Source: Paenibacillus paeoniae
Lineage (GTDB): Bacteria; Bacillota; Bacilli; Paenibacillales; Paenibacillaceae
DNA length: 64,000 nucleotides
Direction of reading: 5' to 3'
NCBI RefSeq assembly: GCF_003388735.1
Contig: NZ_QUBQ01000005.1
Location: 124,001 to 188,000, forward strand
Shown here one piece after another: positions 45,209 to 53,655 of this stretch (position 1 is the first letter of the stretch; each line of letters begins with the position of its first letter). The translations under genes were made by a program, and so were the position numbers. The notes under the pieces were generated by a model. It had not been told where the DNA came from, did no database searches, and saw nothing but the letters and a program-made list of their open reading frames with translations.

Positions 45209-45321
45209 TGGGGTAACAGTCTCGTTCTGGTTGAATGGAGGACTTACATTTTTGTACAATAGAGCTGTACGGATATCAGATCGACTTATGGATCGGTCGG
45301 AAAGCAGGTCTATCACGTATT

Positions 45322-46452
45322 ATGATTCAAAAAGCTAGACGATTGGATTGGGTCATTCTCGGTATCGTATTATGTTTTGCGGGCATTAGCACGATGGTTA
45401 TTCAGAGTGCCACGATGGGCACACGCTACGAAGGACTGCATGTCGCCAATATCGAGATGTACGCCATCATGCTCGTCCCGATGCTGCTCGTCGCCATGAT
45501 CGATTATCGAATTATTGTTCGTTATTTGTCTTATCCTTCCTATGTTATCGGCATCATCTTGCTGGTCCTAGTCTTAGTTATTGGCGTCAACCTGAACGGT
45601 TCTACACGCTGGATTGAGATCGGCTCACAGCAATTTCAGCCATCTGAATTGGTGAAGATTGCTTTTATTTTGACGTTGTCCCACTTTCTAGGGAGTCGCA
45701 AAGGTCAAGCGCTTCGTATATGGAAGGATATTGTACCAGCGCTCGTGATGTTTTTTATTCCGTTTTACCTTGTCTTCAAGCAACCCGATCTGGGTACGTC
45801 GATTGTGTTTATCAGCATTCTGGTTAGCATCCTCTGGATGGCCAATATAAGCTGGAAGCAGGTAGTCATCGGATTGTCTGCCCTACTGATTGTGGCTGCT
45901 GGAGTCACGGCCTTATATTTTGTGCAATTTGATCTGTTCTCCAAGGTCATCAAGCCGCATCAGCTTGAGAGAATACAGACGTTCATCGATCCGACGCTTG
46001 ATCCGGAGAATAGCTGGCATGTGAAAAATGCCAAGACGGCGATTGGCTCGGGTGAGCTGTATGGAAAAGGATTTCAGCAGGGTAATCTTGTGCAGGGCGG
46101 ATATGTTCCGTACCATTATGCAGATTCAATATTCGCTGTGATAGGCGAGGAATTTGGTTTTATCGGCTCGACGATGCTGCTTTTGCTCTATTTCTTGCTC
46201 ATCTATCGAATGATTATCATCTCGTATAAGTGTCGAAACCTTGCAGGCTCTTATGTTGTCGTTGGTATTATTGCGATGCTGGTGCTGCAAATTTTCGAAA
46301 ATATTGCCATGCATACCGGATTAATGCCGCTGACTGGCATTGCCTTGCCATTCGTGAGCTACGGAGGCAGCTCGCTGTTAACGAACATGCTGTCGATTGG
46401 ACTCGTGCTTAGCATTCAGGTGCACCAGAATGATCATGTATTGGAAGAGTAG
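45322..46452 (+). CDS. rodA: RodA/FtsW-type SEDS glycosyltransferase
   Basis: A 376-residue membrane protein with ten helices. The SEDS signatures are STRWIEIGSQQFQPSELVKI, FKQPDLGTSI and TGIALPFVSYGGSSLLTNM near the C-terminus. SEDS proteins polymerise peptidoglycan strands. The start MIQKARRLDWVILG at 45322 looks like family N-termini. The frame is open to 45235, but that extension is unlike the family. It could be RodA or a sporulation-specific SEDS protein; no PBP partner is in the window. A hairpin terminator follows. Confidence 0.85.
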   Translation: MIQKARRLDWVILGIVLCFAGISTMVIQSATMGTRYEGLHVANIEMYAIMLVPMLLVAMIDYRIIVRYLSYPSYVIGIILLVLVLVIGVNLNGSTRWIEIGSQQFQPSELVKIAFILTLSHFLGSRKGQALRIWKDIVPALVMFFIPFYLVFKQPDLGTSIVFISILVSILWMANISWKQVVIGLSALLIVAAGVTALYFVQFDLFSKVIKPHQLERIQTFIDPTLDPENSWHVKNAKTAIGSGELYGKGFQQGNLVQGGYVPYHYADSIFAVIGEEFGFIGSTMLLLLYFLLIYRMIIISYKCRNLAGSYVVVGIIAMLVLQIFENIAMHTGLMPLTGIALPFVSYGGSSLLTNMLSIGLVLSIQVHQNDHVLEE

Positions 46453-46495
46453 AACAAGCGGGACTGATTAACTAGCTAATGAATACGAATATGAA

Positions 46496-46524
46496 AAAGA
46501 GAGCTGCCAGCGGCAGCTCTCTTT
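46496..46524 (+). terminator. terminator after the RodA-type gene
   Basis: AAAGAGAGCTGCC-AGC-GGCAGCTCTCTTT, a perfect 13-bp stem with flanking A and T runs. The same GAGCTGCC-AGC-GGCAGCTC core recurs at 47225-47243. Confidence 0.8.
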
Positions 46525-46652
46525 GCCTGTCAAGTAAGTCTCGACAGGCCGAGAGTCCCTCTGAAGAAGCCATCTCTTAGAGTTCAAAGTTGTCTGGCGA
46601 CTCCAAATCGTCACAGCCGCCGACAGTAGGTGGACGCCATTCTGATGTAGGT

Positions 46653-47048
46653 GAAGGCCGCACCTAGTCCGAATTAAGTCGTTCTCACCGCTCTAATGCC
46701 CATGAAGGCCGCACCTAGTCCGCTCTAAGTCGTTCGCGTCGCTCTAGTGCCCATGAAAGCCGCACCCAGTCCGCTCTAAGTCGTTCTCACCGCTCTAATG
46801 CCCATGAAAGCCGCACCCAGTCCGCTCTAAGTCGTTCGCGCCGCTCTAATGCCCATGAAGGCCGCACCCAGTCCGCTCTAAGTCGTTCGCGCCGCTCTAA
46901 TGCCCATGAAAGCCGCACCCAGTCCGCTCTAAGTCGTTCTCACCGCTCTAATGCCCATGAAAGCCGCACCTAGTCCGCATTAAGTCGTTCTCATCGCTCT
47001 AATGCCTATGAAAGCCGCACCTAGTCCGCATTAAGTCGTTCTCACCGC
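46653..47048. repeat. 51-bp non-coding tandem repeat array, about 7.8 copies
   Basis: Units begin at 46653, 46704, 46755, 46806, 46857, 46908, 46959 and 47010 (the last cut after 39 bases). Each starts GAA(A/G)GCCGCACC(C/T)AGTCCG and contains TAAGTCGTTC and CGCTCTAATGCCCAT. All frames have stops, so it does not code. Variation is mostly at fixed sites (TCTCAC/TCGCGC, GCTCTAA/GCATTAA). There are no unique spacers, so it is not CRISPR. The rest of 46453-47175 holds nothing else that I recognise. Confidence 0.95.
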
Positions 47049-47175
47049 CTTAAAGCGGTTTTGCCGATTTCAGTCTTATGAGAAGCATTGCTTCTAAAAA
47101 AATGACAGATAAAAGTAATTGCAAAATTTAGCGCTCTAAGCAGATATTCATCTTCTGCGAGCCGAGCCACCACAT

Positions 47176-47219
47176 AAAAATAAAAATGCCGAAAAGTCCA
47201 TTGGACTTTATCGACATTT
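47176..47219 (-). terminator. terminator after the zinc-ribbon gene
   Basis: On the minus strand AAATGTCGATAAAGTCCA and TGGACTTTTCGGCATTT pair with few mismatches and are followed by a T-rich run. A second hairpin (47225-47243) lies between it and the gene. Confidence 0.65.
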
Positions 47220-47263
47220 AGAAGGAGCTGCCAGCGGCAGCTCTCATTTATTGTCCAAAGCTA

Positions 47264-47467
47264 CTAACGTCTGTGCTCATCAGGTTCATTCAAAAACCAG
47301 GAAATGTAGGAGCATTGCTCGCAAACCAAGATGATCGCATTGCGATTGGCCCAATCGATGCCGAAAAATGTAGCTCCTCTTGAGTTGAGTTGTCTGTAGT
47401 CTTTCTGGAATGAGTCATGTCGGCAGCAGGGACATGTGATCGGGTTGTTGCCCATGGAGTATCTCAT
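47264..47467 (-). CDS. small zinc-ribbon protein
   Basis: A 67-residue protein with TCPCCRHDSF near the start and LVCEQCSYISWFL near the end, together a four-cysteine zinc ribbon. Tiny ribbon proteins of this type are common in Paenibacillus and lack an assigned function. AAAGGATGATC precedes the ATG. Confidence 0.65.
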   Translation of the reverse strand: MRYSMGNNPITCPCCRHDSFQKDYRQLNSRGATFFGIDWANRNAIILVCEQCSYISWFLNEPDEHRR

Positions 47468-47666
47468 AGGAGATCATCCTTTCAAGTGTGGTACTCATAT
47501 GTACGTATTAGCTGCGGATTCGTTTCTATAATCAGTCTGATTTGGAGGTCTTGTCCATTCATGCCTCGAAGGAAAGACCCGCTGAGGCGAGTCTTTCTGA
47601 GTGAACTAATCCGCTAAGGGCATCGAACATGTCTGCATGCATGGAGGATACATATCAGACGTCAGA

Positions 47667-47804
47667 TTACCATTTACCGCCGCCGAAACCGCCATAGCCG
47701 CCAAAGCCAAAGCAGCTACAAGCGATAATCACCAACAGAATAAAGAGTACCAGGATCGCTCCAACGGAGTTGTTGCCGTAAGCACCACCAACGCAACCGG
47801 ACAT
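47667..47804 (-). CDS. YjcZ-family small spore protein
   Basis: A 45-residue protein: a short polar start (MSGCVGGAYGNNSV), one hydrophobic segment (GAILVLFILLVIIACSC) and a Gly/aromatic tail (FGFGGYGGFGGGKW). This is the YjcZ layout of small sporulation proteins. AAGGAGG precedes the ATG on the minus strand. A paralogue in opposite orientation is at 51214. Confidence 0.85.
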   Translation of the reverse strand: MSGCVGGAYGNNSVGAILVLFILLVIIACSCFGFGGYGGFGGGKW

Positions 47805-48188
47805 TGTTACATGCACCTCCTTACGTTTTGAGTACTCTGTATGTTATTCGCCTCTGGTTCAATGTGACTGGGCAAGTAACAGGGGGACATTAAACTTCGG
47901 CTATCGCCTAGAGACTAGGCGTATCTGTTCTTCAAATACGTGAGTCAGAGCATTGGTGCAACTAATTGTAAAAAGTTGGCGTCTTTATTTTACTGATAAC
48001 AGTTGATTAGCTCATGCTTGTCTATGTTCTGCTTATCGAACATTCGTAGAATTTAAGATAACCCTTAAAGTTTAAAAAAAGATAAAAATATCATTTACTA
48101 GAAAATAATACTATAATATAATCAATTAAGGAGGAGGTGATGCATTAGATTGGTTTGAATAAACATTAAATTGAGGAGAGTGAGTTAG
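47805..48188. other. intergenic region before the beta-propeller operon
   Basis: No gene recognised. The last 120 bases are very AT-rich (TATAAT-like ACTATAATATAAT near 48110-48122). AAGGAGGAGGTG at 48128-48139 is followed by ATG CAT TAG, a two-codon open frame (48140-48148) ahead of the TTG start at 48189. Whether this start-stop is used is unknown. Confidence 0.35.
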
Positions 48189-49484
48189 TTGGATAAACGT
48201 AAGGTATTAGTGGCTTTGAGTGCATTGTCAATGTTGCTTTTAGTTGGATTGACAGTAAATATGGTTTCGGGACAGGAAAGCGGTTTGTCTCGAAATAAGC
48301 TAGCTGGGGGTCAATACTTTGTTGCTGCTGCAAATCTTATATCAACGACACCATCAATTGAAGAAAAAATACTTATAAGTCAGCAAAGAAAAGAAGTTAT
48401 TGCTAAAGGAGAAGAGTTCGATCAGTTGGCAACATTAAAACCAGATCCACTCTATTCCCCTCAGAAATTTTACTCTTACAATGAAGAATTAAAAGAAGCA
48501 AATGAAGTGAAAAGTGAACCAGTAGTCTTGTACTATAATGTAACCTATCAAAAAGGTGTGACAACAGAAAAACAACTATATCTTCACAAAGTGATTTCAA
48601 ATCAGGGAATCGTATTAATACCGGATCATACAATTGCAACTCCTGAATTAATACCATCGCCAAATGAAGAGAAATATCTTTTTTCAGATGATGGTAATAT
48701 TTTCATGATTGATGCCGAATCCTTAGAGGTATCTCATATTTCAAAAGATAATGTGGATGGGTATGATAAATTAAAAATAATAGATTCCCTTATAGAGGGT
48801 CAGCAACTTTTTTGGGCATGGGATCCTAAATGGAGTCTGGATGGGGAATCTATAGTGTATGTTTCCAATCGCTCTCATATGAATGGGAGAGGAATGGATA
48901 TATGGAAGATTGATGTGGGAGACGGAAGTGAGACAAAGATATATAGTCATAGTCAGTCATTAAGGGTTATCGGTTGGACGAATAGGAATGAGATCCTGAT
49001 TAAGCGTACAAATGATAATAATTCAGAAGATATTATCGAAAAAATATCCATAAGTGGAGAAAGGATTGCAGAACTTTTAAAGAGTGTTGATGTACTTGAT
49101 ATTTCGGCGGATGGAACTAAATTACTCTACTCTCCCAATAGACCAAGCACAGAACTCAGGGTCTTTGATCTGATTTCCAATGAAGATGTTTATACGTTGG
49201 ACGTTGGAAACGCCATTCAGTTTGATCCTACTGCAACATTTTCGCCTGATGGAGAAAAGATCGTTGCACTAAAATATACAGGAGTGAATGGGGAACGCGA
49301 GGTTTGTGTTGTAAATATTCAGTCTAAAAGTGATCAAACTTTCGCAAGCTCTAAGAACCAAATGTTTTATTCAGATATATCATGGATCAATAACGTAGAT
49401 ATATTAATTAATAGTATTGAAGATAATAAAAGTAAAGCAAAGGTCGTGGAAACAAATGTTGGAGGTGGGAATATTGAGGCATAA
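48189..49484 (+). CDS. exported beta-propeller (TolB/PD40-like) protein
   Basis: A 431-residue protein. An N-terminal signal/anchor helix (about 6-27) is followed by a helical segment and then PD40-type propeller blades: WDPKWSLDGESIVYVSN, VLDISADGTKLLYSPN and FDPTATFSPDGEKIVALK. The TTG start at 48189 follows GAGGAGAGTGAG. It overlaps the M23 peptidase gene by 11 bases, so both are made together. The ligand is unknown. Base composition is much more AT-rich than the flanking core genes, suggesting transfer. Confidence 0.7.
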   Translation: MDKRKVLVALSALSMLLLVGLTVNMVSGQESGLSRNKLAGGQYFVAAANLISTTPSIEEKILISQQRKEVIAKGEEFDQLATLKPDPLYSPQKFYSYNEELKEANEVKSEPVVLYYNVTYQKGVTTEKQLYLHKVISNQGIVLIPDHTIATPELIPSPNEEKYLFSDDGNIFMIDAESLEVSHISKDNVDGYDKLKIIDSLIEGQQLFWAWDPKWSLDGESIVYVSNRSHMNGRGMDIWKIDVGDGSETKIYSHSQSLRVIGWTNRNEILIKRTNDNNSEDIIEKISISGERIAELLKSVDVLDISADGTKLLYSPNRPSTELRVFDLISNEDVYTLDVGNAIQFDPTATFSPDGEKIVALKYTGVNGEREVCVVNIQSKSDQTFASSKNQMFYSDISWINNVDILINSIEDNKSKAKVVETNVGGGNIEA

Positions 49485-50424
49485 AATGATTTTGTTATCA
49501 ATTAATATCGGTCTATTGATTTTACTTTTCACCACTTCTATTTCAGCGGCTCCTTATACCATAAGGTTTGGAGGAGAAGGACCGGGTAATATTTTGGGGT
49601 ATCCTATCTCAGGAAATCCAGTAGTTACTTCAAAGTCTAATCAACCAAGGAATGTTACTGGTTCTAATCCTCATCAAGGTGTAGATCTTCGTGCAGTAAG
49701 TGGTACTGAAGTTAGAGCTATATGCAGTGGGTGGGTAACATCACAAAATGCTACTTCTACCTATGACTTAATATTTGAATGTGATGTTAATGGAGATGGG
49801 TTGAAAAATGATAACCTACAAATTTTTTATGATCACTTATCTGCTGTTGGATTTGTTGCAAATAATACTTTTATTGCTAGCGGAACTAAAGTAGCAGAAT
49901 CGGGAAGCGAGGGTGGAAAGACTGATCCACATCTACATTTTGGTCCTAGAACAGATCGACTAGGTACCAAGGTATGGGTTAGAGCTGAGCCGTATTATAA
50001 CTGGAATAATAGTTATAATTACGGCCGAGATATGGATTTTATTTCGACTGTATCATGGAGTAATAATGTTGCAAAAATTGTCGCTTATGATATGAGCCTG
50101 GGAATAAAAAACTCTTTGAATTCCAATTCTGCAACGTTATATCACCGTATAGATGGTACTTCTACATGGTCGAGTGTTCAGATGGTTAAATCAGGGGATT
50201 ATTATAGCTATGATTTTAGTAAAGCTTATAGTAATCTTCAAGTAATTAACTGGATGGTGAGAGTTGATAATCCCAATACTAGTGCCACTTACAAATCTGC
50301 TTTCATGATTCCTAAATACGAGCAGCCGAGCACCAATCCAAATGGGACAACTAATAATTACGATTACTATAAGTGTACAATTGTTTCAGCTGGCGGGGGA
50401 TGTAACGCAATAGTTACTCCATAA
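49474..50424 (+). CDS. secreted M23-family (LytM-type) metallopeptidase
   Basis: About 316 residues: signal peptide (ILLSINIGLLILLFTTSISA), then an M23 domain with the zinc ligands in NPHQGVDLRA and HLHFGP plus LQIFYDHLSAVG, then a beta-rich C-terminal part of about 130 residues. Such enzymes cut peptidoglycan cross-bridges. TTG 49474 is taken as start since GGAGGTGGG lies just before; ATG codons at 49456 and 49486 are alternatives. Coupled to the propeller protein upstream. Confidence 0.8.
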   Translation: MRHKMILLSINIGLLILLFTTSISAAPYTIRFGGEGPGNILGYPISGNPVVTSKSNQPRNVTGSNPHQGVDLRAVSGTEVRAICSGWVTSQNATSTYDLIFECDVNGDGLKNDNLQIFYDHLSAVGFVANNTFIASGTKVAESGSEGGKTDPHLHFGPRTDRLGTKVWVRAEPYYNWNNSYNYGRDMDFISTVSWSNNVAKIVAYDMSLGIKNSLNSNSATLYHRIDGTSTWSSVQMVKSGDYYSYDFSKAYSNLQVINWMVRVDNPNTSATYKSAFMIPKYEQPSTNPNGTTNNYDYYKCTIVSAGGGCNAIVTP

Positions 50425-50476
50425 TTATCTCTTTCAAATAAGTGATAAGACTTTAGGAATAGCTGGGAGGCCAATC

Positions 50477-51094
50477 ATGAAGAGAGTTAGTGTTGCACTT
50501 CTTGTAACGATAATGATGTCACTTCTGTCTGCATGTACAGATGTTGATAAAGAGAAGCCAACTTCGACACCATTAATAACGAACCAATATGAAGAGCCTG
50601 CTACACAGACAACAAGTCCTTCCCTTACTCCTTCACCAACAGTTGAACCCTCACCAATAGCTGAGCCTTCGGAGATAGTGGATGGGCTATTAAAGCATAC
50701 AAGCGAATACAATTGGTCGATTATGTATCCCTCATCATGGAATCGAAGTAACGAAAGGTTAATATTAGAGGAGAATTCTGGGAAGTTTATAGAATTTCGG
50801 ACGTTTGATATTCCTGATGAAGGAGTAGATTGGTGGCTGAAAGTTGAAATGAAGAGATTGCTCTCCTCGACGGAAACGAATAACAAACTATTTGAAGGAC
50901 CGTCAAGTGAGGAGAGAGACGGGTATACCATTCATAAATATGTTATCGAGTCATCAGTTGAAAAAAACTCTACCTTACTCAGACATACGATTATTATAGA
51001 TGATCATAATATATTTGCATTTCATACTGCATCACCACCTCTCACTAAGGAAGAATATGAGGAAATTATGAGTACGTTTAAATTTGAAAAATGA
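50477..51094 (+). CDS. lipoprotein of unknown function
   Basis: A 205-residue protein with a lipobox (LLSACTD; Cys about 20) and a Pro/Thr/Ser-rich tether (SLTPSPTVEPSPIAEPSE). The globular domain (LKHTSEYNWSIMYPSSWNRS, then IIIDDHNIFAFHT) resembles PsbP/DUF1795-type lipoprotein folds. AGCTGGGAGG precedes the ATG. It forms the third gene of an exported trio with the propeller and M23 proteins. Confidence 0.7.
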   Translation: MKRVSVALLVTIMMSLLSACTDVDKEKPTSTPLITNQYEEPATQTTSPSLTPSPTVEPSPIAEPSEIVDGLLKHTSEYNWSIMYPSSWNRSNERLILEENSGKFIEFRTFDIPDEGVDWWLKVEMKRLLSSTETNNKLFEGPSSEERDGYTIHKYVIESSVEKNSTLLRHTIIIDDHNIFAFHTASPPLTKEEYEEIMSTFKFEK

Positions 51095-51213
51095 GCCGTT
51101 TGTGTTGGGGAAATGGAAGGGATAGGGCAAACGCACAATTTTCCGATTCGCCTATACATCTTGGGGGAGAATACATAGGATACTGTACCTTCAAAAAAAA
51201 GGAGCTGAACATC

Positions 51214-51393
51214 TTGAATTACGCGGCAAACATGTCTGCAGCCAACGTATCTGGCGCAAACGTATCCGGCGGTGCTAACGCCCACTACCCAGTAGCAGGC
51301 GTAGCTTGTGGCAATCCTTGCTCAAACAACGCTGGAGCGATCCTTGTTCTATTTATTCTGTTGGTTATCATTACACGCACTATTCTCTACTAA
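51214..51393 (+). CDS. YjcZ-like small spore protein (paralogue)
   Basis: A 59-residue protein with TTG start, preceded by AAAAGGAGC; the frame is open much further upstream without support. The middle has ANVSGANVSGG repeats. The hydrophobic end NNAGAILVLFILLVIITRTI is nearly the same as in the YjcZ gene at 47667, also at DNA level, but the Gly tail is replaced by a short RTILY end. Confidence 0.75.
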   Translation: MNYAANMSAANVSGANVSGGANAHYPVAGVACGNPCSNNAGAILVLFILLVIITRTILY

Positions 51394-51464
51394 TCCACAT
51401 AAGGCTCTGATCTTACAACGAACCAACTCGTAAGCGTGTCCACATGCTGATGATAACGACAAAG

Positions 51465-51498
51465 AAATCCCCAAGCGACCATTCGCTTGGGGATTTTT
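51465..51498. terminator. bidirectional terminator
   Basis: AAATCCCCAAGCG (51465-51477), loop ACCATT, CGCTTGGGGATTT (51484-51496), T-run. Serves the rightward YjcZ-like gene and the leftward RidA gene. Confidence 0.88.
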
Positions 51499-51516
51499 CG
51501 TGGGCTGAAAACCGTA

Positions 51517-51981
51517 TTAGTCGCGAACTTCAGCAATCAGCTCGATCTCAACTGGAGTATGGAATGGAAGGTCGCTTGTGCCGATCGCGGAGCGAGCGTG
51601 GCGGCCTTCTTCACCAAATACGTCGATCAGGAGCTGGGAAGCGGCATTAATGACGTAAGGCTGGTCGCCGAAGCCAGGTGCGCTGTTGACGAAAGCCAGG
51701 ATTTTAACTATCTTTACAACGCGGTCCAGATCGCCCAGGTGAGCTTTCATAGCAGCAAGAAGGTTGATGACAACTTGGCGAGCCGCTTCTTGGCCTTGCT
51801 CGATCGTCAGGTCGGAACCTACTTTGCCTTCATACATAAGTACGCCGTCGATACGGCAGTCGAAGCCTGATGTGTAGATCAGGTTACCCGTTTGGTTAAC
51901 GGTTTTGTACAGAAATTTGGGTTCTGCCAATACCGGCAAAGTAATTCCTAGTTCAGCTAGACGTTGTTCGATTTTAGACAT
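51517..51981 (-). CDS. RidA-family protein
   Basis: A 154-residue YjgF/RidA-like protein of the YjgH-type length (TGNLIYTSGFDCRIDGVLMY, ARQVVINLLAAMKAHLGDLD, and a C-terminal HARSAIGTSDLPFHTPVEIE). RidA proteins hydrolyse reactive enamines/imines released by PLP enzymes. ATG 51981 has AAGGAG at a good distance. It lies at the end of a D-amino-acid operon, where imines from D-amino-acid breakdown would be its substrate. Confidence 0.85.
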   Translation of the reverse strand: MSKIEQRLAELGITLPVLAEPKFLYKTVNQTGNLIYTSGFDCRIDGVLMYEGKVGSDLTIEQGQEAARQVVINLLAAMKAHLGDLDRVVKIVKILAFVNSAPGFGDQPYVINAASQLLIDVFGEEGRHARSAIGTSDLPFHTPVEIELIAEVRD

Positions 51982-52017
51982 GTTCATTTCTCCTTTAAAT
52001 CTTATTTGGTTGCTGCA

Positions 52018-53628
52018 TTAATGGTGATGAGAGCAGCAGTGCTGAGCCCGAATTAACGAGCCTTCGCGTTTATGTGTATGGACGCCATGCGACAAAGTCA
52101 GCTGGCCTCCGACCACGACATGAGAGATCCCAGTTGGGAATTGGCGCGGATCGGCGAAAGAAGCCGTATCCTGGATTGTTTCCATATCGAAAACGGTAAT
52201 ATCCGCAGCATAGCCTGGCACAAGAAGACCTCGTTTGCCCAGCTTAAAGCGTTGAACCGGGAAGGAGGTCAGCTTGCGTACCGCCTGTTCCAGCGACAAA
52301 ATTTTGTCATCGCGCACATACTTGGCGAAGACGCGAGGGAATGTGCCGTATGTGCGAGGATGCGGCTTGCCGATCTCACAGTTCAAGCTATCGGATGCGA
52401 TAAGCGATTTCTCGTAGGAGATGACTTGCTTCACATCATCATCGGACATATGGAAGTAGACAATCGCAATTTGACCATCTTCCTCCAGCAGCAGATCCAT
52501 CATGCAGTCTACAGGGTGCAGGCTGCGCAGTTCTGCGATCTCCGAGATTGGCTTGCCTTCAAGATGCTTGTTTTTGTCCGAATTGACGGAAGAAACAATA
52601 ACGCTATTCCAGCCGGTGGAGCATACGAGATTATCCCATTCTGTCTGCTCGTGGCTAAGCTCTTCCTTAATGCGTGCACGCAGGCTTGGGTTGCGGAAAG
52701 CCTCAAGCGTCGCCTCAATGCCGCCCTCCAGCACCCATGGAGGAAGAACCGTTGTCAATGTCGTGGATCCCGCATTGTACGGATAGACATCGACGGTCAC
52801 ATCCATGCCGCGCGCTCTTGCCTCTTCGACAAGCTCAAGCGCATCCATGACTTTGCCCCAGTTGATCTTGCCTGCTGCCTTCAAATGGCTGATGTGCAGA
52901 GAGATGCCTGTTTTCTCGGCAATCCAGATGACTTCCGCTACCGAAGGAAGCAGGTTATTGCCTTCGCCGCGAATATGAGTGGACAGAAGCCCGTTGTATT
53001 TCGGAAGAACGCTGCAAAGCTCGGCCAGCTCTTCGCGGGAGGTATAGCTGCCTGGTGCGTAGAGCAGACCGATAGACAAGCCGATAGCTCCTGCGCGGAG
53101 ACCTTCCTCCAGCAATTCCTTCATACGCGCAATCTCGGCCGTTGTAGCAGGGCGGTTCTCGAAGCCCATAACGGCGATGCGCAGCGCGCCATGCGCGACA
53201 TAAGTAGCGATATGCTCGGAGATGGAGGATTTGGCGACATGGTCCATATACTGACCGACCGTCTCCCAAGGCCACTCCCAGCTTGTATTGCCGACTACCG
53301 GCTGAATGTAGGTTTTCAGCAGTTCCGCATTGCTTGGCACAAGCGGAGCCGGAGCCAGACCGCAGTTGCCTACAACTTCGGTCGTTACGCCTTGCTGCAG
53401 CTTGATGTCGCTGTCCGGATGGTCCAGAATCATTAGATCGGAGTGGCAGTGGCCGTCGATAAAGCCCGGGGAAATAATTTGACGGCCGACGTCGATGACT
53501 TTATGCGCTTCTTGATCAATGCTGCCTACCGATACGATAATGCCGTCCTTCACGCCGATATCTCCCCGAAACCAAGGATTTCCGGTTCCGTCGACAATTT
53601 TACCGTTCTTTAATACTAAGTCAAGCAT
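52018..53628 (-). CDS. N-acyl-D-amino-acid deacylase (D-aminoacylase)
   Basis: A 536-residue amidohydrolase. It begins with the beta-sandwich part (LVLKNGKIVDGTGNPWFRGD) and carries the metal-binding SPGFIDGHCHSD, a conserved GNCG loop, HISHLK and a late PHPRTYGTFPRV block typical of D-aminoacylases. It frees D-amino acids from N-acyl forms. GAGGAGATTGGCTAACT precedes the ATG. It is followed at once by the RidA gene. A His-rich tail (CCSHHH) ends the protein. Confidence 0.9.
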   Translation of the reverse strand: MLDLVLKNGKIVDGTGNPWFRGDIGVKDGIIVSVGSIDQEAHKVIDVGRQIISPGFIDGHCHSDLMILDHPDSDIKLQQGVTTEVVGNCGLAPAPLVPSNAELLKTYIQPVVGNTSWEWPWETVGQYMDHVAKSSISEHIATYVAHGALRIAVMGFENRPATTAEIARMKELLEEGLRAGAIGLSIGLLYAPGSYTSREELAELCSVLPKYNGLLSTHIRGEGNNLLPSVAEVIWIAEKTGISLHISHLKAAGKINWGKVMDALELVEEARARGMDVTVDVYPYNAGSTTLTTVLPPWVLEGGIEATLEAFRNPSLRARIKEELSHEQTEWDNLVCSTGWNSVIVSSVNSDKNKHLEGKPISEIAELRSLHPVDCMMDLLLEEDGQIAIVYFHMSDDDVKQVISYEKSLIASDSLNCEIGKPHPRTYGTFPRVFAKYVRDDKILSLEQAVRKLTSFPVQRFKLGKRGLLVPGYAADITVFDMETIQDTASFADPRQFPTGISHVVVGGQLTLSHGVHTHKREGSLIRAQHCCSHHH

Positions 53629-53655
53629 AGTTAGCCAATCTCCTCTCGTATGACG

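Noticed and set aside
46653..47048. CRISPR array
   Set aside because: Repeats are directly adjacent without unique spacers and no cas genes are present.
52072..53436. 454-codon plus-strand frame opposite the D-aminoacylase gene
   Set aside because: Shadow; composition is not protein-like, whereas the minus-strand product has full family motifs.
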